Assembly: GCF_013386825.1 (NCBI RefSeq) | Contig: NZ_JACARC010000037.1 | Span: 1 to 64,000 of the forward strand | Reading direction: 5' to 3' | Origin: Pseudomonas sp. IPO3778 | GTDB lineage: Bacteria; Pseudomonadota; Gammaproteobacteria; Pseudomonadales; Pseudomonadaceae | Length of the DNA: 64,000 nt | Part shown: positions 60,893 through 64,000 of the stretch, piece after piece | Numbering within the stretch: the first letter of the stretch is position 1 | Layout of the letters: each line of letters begins with the position of its first letter | Notes under the pieces: generated by a model | What the model saw: the letters and a program-made list of their open reading frames with translations, nothing else | Told to the model about the DNA's origin: nothing | Database searches by the model: none | Translations under genes and position numbers: made by a program

Positions 60893-62206
60893 ATGCATCG
60901 ATCGCTATCGTTACGTGCCGTAATTTGTTTAAGCACGCTCCTGCCCGCATCCATGTTGTATGCCGCGCCGGACACCGACATAGACACATTGAAAAAGGAA
61001 TTGCTGGAGCTCAAGCAACGCTACGAAGTGCAGCAAAAAGCACTGGCGGTGCTGGAACAACGGGTGCGCCAGGTTGAAGAGCAACCGGCAGCGCCGCCGC
61101 CCAAACGCCTGGCCAAATCCCCGGCAGACTTCCAGAAAGGCGGCACCACGGTGGCCGGCAACACGCCTGGCGTCGGCGCAGCGGCGGCTTCCGGGGGGGC
61201 TGCCGGCGGCGCGTCCTACGGTCAGTCCCTCAAGGACGATTCGGCCCCCGCGCAAAGCGTGAGCAACTTGTATAACGAGGCCAGTGGTTTCTTCGGCAAC
61301 GGCAAGTTCAGCTTCGAAACCGGCGTTACTTATTCCCGCTACGATGCCCGTCAGTTGACGCTTAACGGCTTCTTGGCGCTGGACTCGATCTTTCTCGGCA
61401 ATATCAACCTGGACCGGATCAAGTCGGACAGTTGGACCCTGGACCTCACCGGCCGCTATAACCTGGACAATCGCTGGCAGTTCGACGTGAACGTGCCGGT
61501 GGTGTACCGCGAGTCAACTTATCAGTCGGGTGGCGCCAACGGCGGCAGCGGCACGGCGACCTCGGAACAATCGGTTACCCGCGATCCGACTATCGGCGAC
61601 ATCAACTTCGGCATTGCCTACAAGTTCCTCGACGAGAGCGTCAACCTGCCGGATGCGGTGGTGTCGGTACGGGTCAAGGCGCCCACCGGCGAAGACCCGT
61701 TTGGCATCAAACTGATCCAGTCGCCGACCAACACCAACCTCTACGTGCCGGAAAACCTGCCGACCGGCAACGGCGTCTGGTCGATTACCCCGGGCATTTC
61801 GCTGGTCAAGACGTTCGACCCGGCCGTACTGTTCGGTTCGCTGTCCTATACCCATAACCTGGAAGACTCGTTCAGCGATATCAGCTCCCAGGTCGGCCAG
61901 AAAATCCCGGGCAAAGTGCAGTTGGGTGACAGCTTCCAGATCGGTGCCGGTGTAGCGTTTGCGTTGAACGAGAAGATGAGTATGTCGTTCTCGGTGTCCG
62001 ACCTGGTGCAACGCAAGAGCAAGCTCAAGCCGGATGGTGGCGACTGGCAGTCGGTGGTGTCCAGCGACGCCAACGCCGGTTACTTCAACGTGGGCATGAC
62101 GATTGCGGCAACCGACAACCTGACGATCGTGCCCAACCTGGCCATCGGGATCACACCGGATGCGCCGTCGTTCAGTTTCAGCCTGAAGTTCCCGTATTAC
62201 TTTTAA
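60893..62206 (+). CDS. fapF: FapF, outer-membrane amyloid secretion channel
   Basis: A 437-residue outer-membrane protein: signal peptide (1-24), a coiled coil (about 27-62; LKKELLELKQRYEVQQKALAVLEQRVRQVEE) that trimerises in the periplasm, an Ala/Gly-rich plug linker (about 85-125) and a 12-strand beta-barrel (about 130-437) ending in the aromatic terminus KFPYYF. FapF exports FapB, FapC and FapE across the outer membrane. Confidence 0.95.
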   Translation: MHRSLSLRAVICLSTLLPASMLYAAPDTDIDTLKKELLELKQRYEVQQKALAVLEQRVRQVEEQPAAPPPKRLAKSPADFQKGGTTVAGNTPGVGAAAASGGAAGGASYGQSLKDDSAPAQSVSNLYNEASGFFGNGKFSFETGVTYSRYDARQLTLNGFLALDSIFLGNINLDRIKSDSWTLDLTGRYNLDNRWQFDVNVPVVYRESTYQSGGANGGSGTATSEQSVTRDPTIGDINFGIAYKFLDESVNLPDAVVSVRVKAPTGEDPFGIKLIQSPTNTNLYVPENLPTGNGVWSITPGISLVKTFDPAVLFGSLSYTHNLEDSFSDISSQVGQKIPGKVQLGDSFQIGAGVAFALNEKMSMSFSVSDLVQRKSKLKPDGGDWQSVVSSDANAGYFNVGMTIAATDNLTIVPNLAIGITPDAPSFSFSLKFPYYF

Positions 62207-62220
62207 GGCCTGACAACGGG

Positions 62221-62258
62221 AAAAGCCCCGCAACGATAAGGGTCGTTGCGGGGCTTTT
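62221..62258. terminator. Bidirectional Rho-independent terminator
   Basis: AAAAGCCCCGCAACGA and TCGTTGCGGGGCTTTT form a 16-bp stem with a 6-base loop, ending the fap operon and the convergent activator gene. Confidence 0.93.
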
Positions 62259-62271
62259 CGGTTTACCCGCC

Positions 62272-63600
62272 CTAGCGGATCTGGTGTTTGTGCAGCAACC
62301 GGTAGAACGTTGGCCGGGAAACCCCCAGCACACGGGCCGCGACACTCAGGTTGTCGCTGTGCCGGTTGAGCACATCGCACAGCGCCTGACGTTCGGCGCG
62401 GTGCTTGTAATCTTCCAGTGTAGCCATCGGCAGCGCGATTGCCTGCTGGCTTTGCAGTCCCAGATCAACGGCTTCGATTTGCCGCCCTTCCGCCAGGACC
62501 AGGCCACGGCGTACCCGGTTGGCCAACTCCCGCACATTGCCCGGCCAGCCGTGCTCGCCCATGGCCACCAGCGCGTCTTCACTGAAGCTGCGGGGGCGGC
62601 GGCCGGTTTCCTGGCTGTAGAAGTGTGAAAAGTGGTTGGCCAGCATCGCGACGTCACCGTGGCGCTCGCGCAGCGGCGCGGTCACCACTTGCAGGACGTT
62701 GAGCCGGTAATACAAATCTTCACGAAAGGTGCCCTTGGCAACCGCGGCTTCCAGGTCAACGTGGGTGGCGGCCAGTACGCGCACATCCACCGGGATCGGT
62801 TGGCTGCCGCCGACCCGTTCAATCTGCTTCTCCTGCAGAAAACGCAGCAGGTTGGCTTGCAGTTCCATGGGCAGATCGCCGATTTCATCGAGAAACAGCG
62901 TGCCACCGTGGGCCGCCTCGATACGCCCGACCTTGCGCTGATGGGCGCCGGTAAAGGCCCCCTTCTCATGGCCAAACAGTTCGGACTGGATCAGGTGCTC
63001 GGGAATCGCCCCGCAATTGATTGCCACAAAAGGCTTGGCGTGGCGCTGGGATTGGCGATGCAGGGTGCGGGCCACCAGTTCCTTGCCAGTGCCGCTGTCG
63101 CCGCGAATCAGCACCGGGGATTCCGTAGGCGCCAGTTTGGCGAGCAGTTTGCGCAGCTCCCGGATCGGGCGGCTGTCGCCCAGCAGTTCGTGCTCCGGCT
63201 GGCCGGCGGGTGCGTTGTTGCCCTTGCCCCGCAGGCGCGCCATGCCAAAGGCGCGGCCCAGGGTGACCTGCACCCGGGACACATCAAACGGCAGGGTATG
63301 GAAATCGAAGAACCATTCGCAGACAAAATCACCGACATTCTGTAGGCGCAATACTTCCTGGTTGAGTACCGCAATCCATTCCGTGCCGCTGCGGCTGATC
63401 AGCTCCTTGACCGCTTCGGGCCGCTCCAGGTGAAACGGCTGCAGACGCAACAACCCCACGTCGCAGGAGCGTTCACCCACGGCCTCCAGGGCACAGCTGT
63501 CCACGTCCCAACCCGCCGTTCGCAAACCGGGCAACAACCGGTGGCAATCATCACAGGGATCGACCACAAGCAGGCGACGCTGGGCAGGTGCAACAATCAT
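62272..63600 (-). CDS. Sigma-54-dependent activator with VpsR-like N-terminal domain
   Basis: A 442-residue enhancer-binding protein: VpsR-like receiver (about 1-125), AAA+ domain (about 140-370) with Walker A RGDSGTGKE, sigma-54 loop GAFTGA and Walker B GTLFLDEIGDLP, then a Fis-type HTH (about 395-442; LSVAARVLGVSRPTFYRLLHK). At the place of the phospho-acceptor Asp the sequence reads GLLRLQP, with Arg52, so phosphorylation is unlikely. VpsR of Vibrio binds c-di-GMP; a similar input is possible here (inference). Convergent with fapF; a candidate activator of the fap sigma-54 promoter. AAGGAAT precedes the start. Confidence 0.9.
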   Translation of the reverse strand: MIVAPAQRRLLVVDPCDDCHRLLPGLRTAGWDVDSCALEAVGERSCDVGLLRLQPFHLERPEAVKELISRSGTEWIAVLNQEVLRLQNVGDFVCEWFFDFHTLPFDVSRVQVTLGRAFGMARLRGKGNNAPAGQPEHELLGDSRPIRELRKLLAKLAPTESPVLIRGDSGTGKELVARTLHRQSQRHAKPFVAINCGAIPEHLIQSELFGHEKGAFTGAHQRKVGRIEAAHGGTLFLDEIGDLPMELQANLLRFLQEKQIERVGGSQPIPVDVRVLAATHVDLEAAVAKGTFREDLYYRLNVLQVVTAPLRERHGDVAMLANHFSHFYSQETGRRPRSFSEDALVAMGEHGWPGNVRELANRVRRGLVLAEGRQIEAVDLGLQSQQAIALPMATLEDYKHRAERQALCDVLNRHSDNLSVAARVLGVSRPTFYRLLHKHQIR

Positions 63601-63941
63601 GACTATTCCTTGGCGTCAAAATCGTTAAAGTTATTTAAAAACAGCTATTTGGAATGTCTGTCGGTAACCGTAGCAAGATCTTGACGCGGCCTTTGGACCG
63701 ATTCGCTATAAGTCGTGAGCCAATAGGGTCTTTTCGCTCAGGCGGTGCGGTCATTTGTCGCGGCGTAACTTTCACGAGCCTTTCAAAATAGCCCCTTACA
63801 TGACTTTAATCAGGGAAAGTTGAAAAATCTTCTTCTAACATGTGACCTGTACCCGGTGATCGTGCATCAGTACAAGTAACCAGTCGTTAGGCACGCCCAA
63901 CCAACGGCTTCACTTGAATGGGCATTTAGAGAGAAGACCCC
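63601..63941. other. Intergenic region between activator gene and partial gene
   Basis: 341 bases. A TTGACG at about 63682 may be part of a promoter, but no convincing -10 element could be placed. No gene, repeat or hairpin of note was found. Confidence 0.4.
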
Positions 63942-64000
63942 ATGAACGCCCCGCTCCGCATCAACGAAGCTCTTTTGATCGCAGACCGCGCCTTCCAGCC
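63942..64000 (+). CDS. Partial CDS, short Pseudomonas protein of unknown function (5' end)
   Basis: ATG 63942 follows AGAGAAG and opens a frame, MNAPLRINEALLIADRAFQ, that runs off the window. The N-terminus resembles a small conserved Pseudomonas protein of unknown role, but only 19 codons are visible. Confidence 0.7.
   Translation, partial: MNAPLRINEALLIADRAFQ

Overview
The window looks like a chromosomal segment of a Pseudomonas fluorescens-group bacterium. It is GC-rich, and its genes are separated by the short REP-type inverted repeats typical of that group (for example the core GTGGGAGCTGGCTTGCCTGC). It carries a complete fapABCDEF amyloid operon and a complete 2-ketogluconate (ptxS-kguEKTD) locus with two perfect PtxS operators. 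No rRNA, tRNA, CRISPR array, transposase or prophage was seen.

Layout. 0-3.1 kb: a minus-strand operon of a formaldehyde-activating-enzyme homologue, an aldo/keto reductase and an aldehyde dehydrogenase. 3.2-4.7 kb: class Ia ribonucleotide reductase beta subunit (nrdB) behind two NrdR-like boxes. 4.9-12.8 kb: housekeeping and metabolic genes (DUF1289 protein, an AceE paralogue, an RlmI-like methyltransferase, phosphatidylcholine synthase, a TauE/SafE permease, NudC, a dienoyl-CoA isomerase). 13-19.7 kb: a two-component system divergent from a two-gene RND efflux pump. 19.7-22 kb: DUF1345 protein and an AraC/LysE pair. 22-28.7 kb: a visibly more AT-rich accessory block with an orphan small protein, a pertactin-type autotransporter and two related large unknown proteins. 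28.9-34.2 kb: the ketogluconate regulon. 34.3-38.8 kb: chemoreceptor, xanthine-type permease, LEA2 lipoprotein, acetyltransferase. 38.8-42.9 kb: a sugar-acid module (MFS carrier, IlvD/Edd dehydratase, GntR regulator) with a 26-bp palindrome. 42.9-48.6 kb: nitrilase, M20 peptidase, MHS transporter and two LysR regulators. 48.6-50.4 kb: two small proteins and dpkA. 50.6-55.7 kb: a 1701-residue toxin-like protein with a C-terminal HELTH site. 55.8-63.6 kb: PepSY protein, an orphan FecR, the fap operon and a sigma-54 activator. The window ends inside a new gene.

The most interesting region is 56.2-63.6 kb. The fap operon has a good sigma-54 promoter candidate (GG-N10-GC spacing) about 50 bases before fapA. 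Three evenly spaced TGAAACAC elements lie upstream of it. A VpsR-like sigma-54 activator with Arg at the expected phospho-acceptor position lies just past the operon, and a FecR protein with no ECF sigma factor lies just before it. Together they suggest a dedicated control circuit for amyloid production. Other points worth a second look are REP elements that supply the C-terminal codons of ptxS and kguK, the paralogous unknown proteins at 25-28.7 kb, and the large putative metalloprotease toxin with a four-fold internal repeat.
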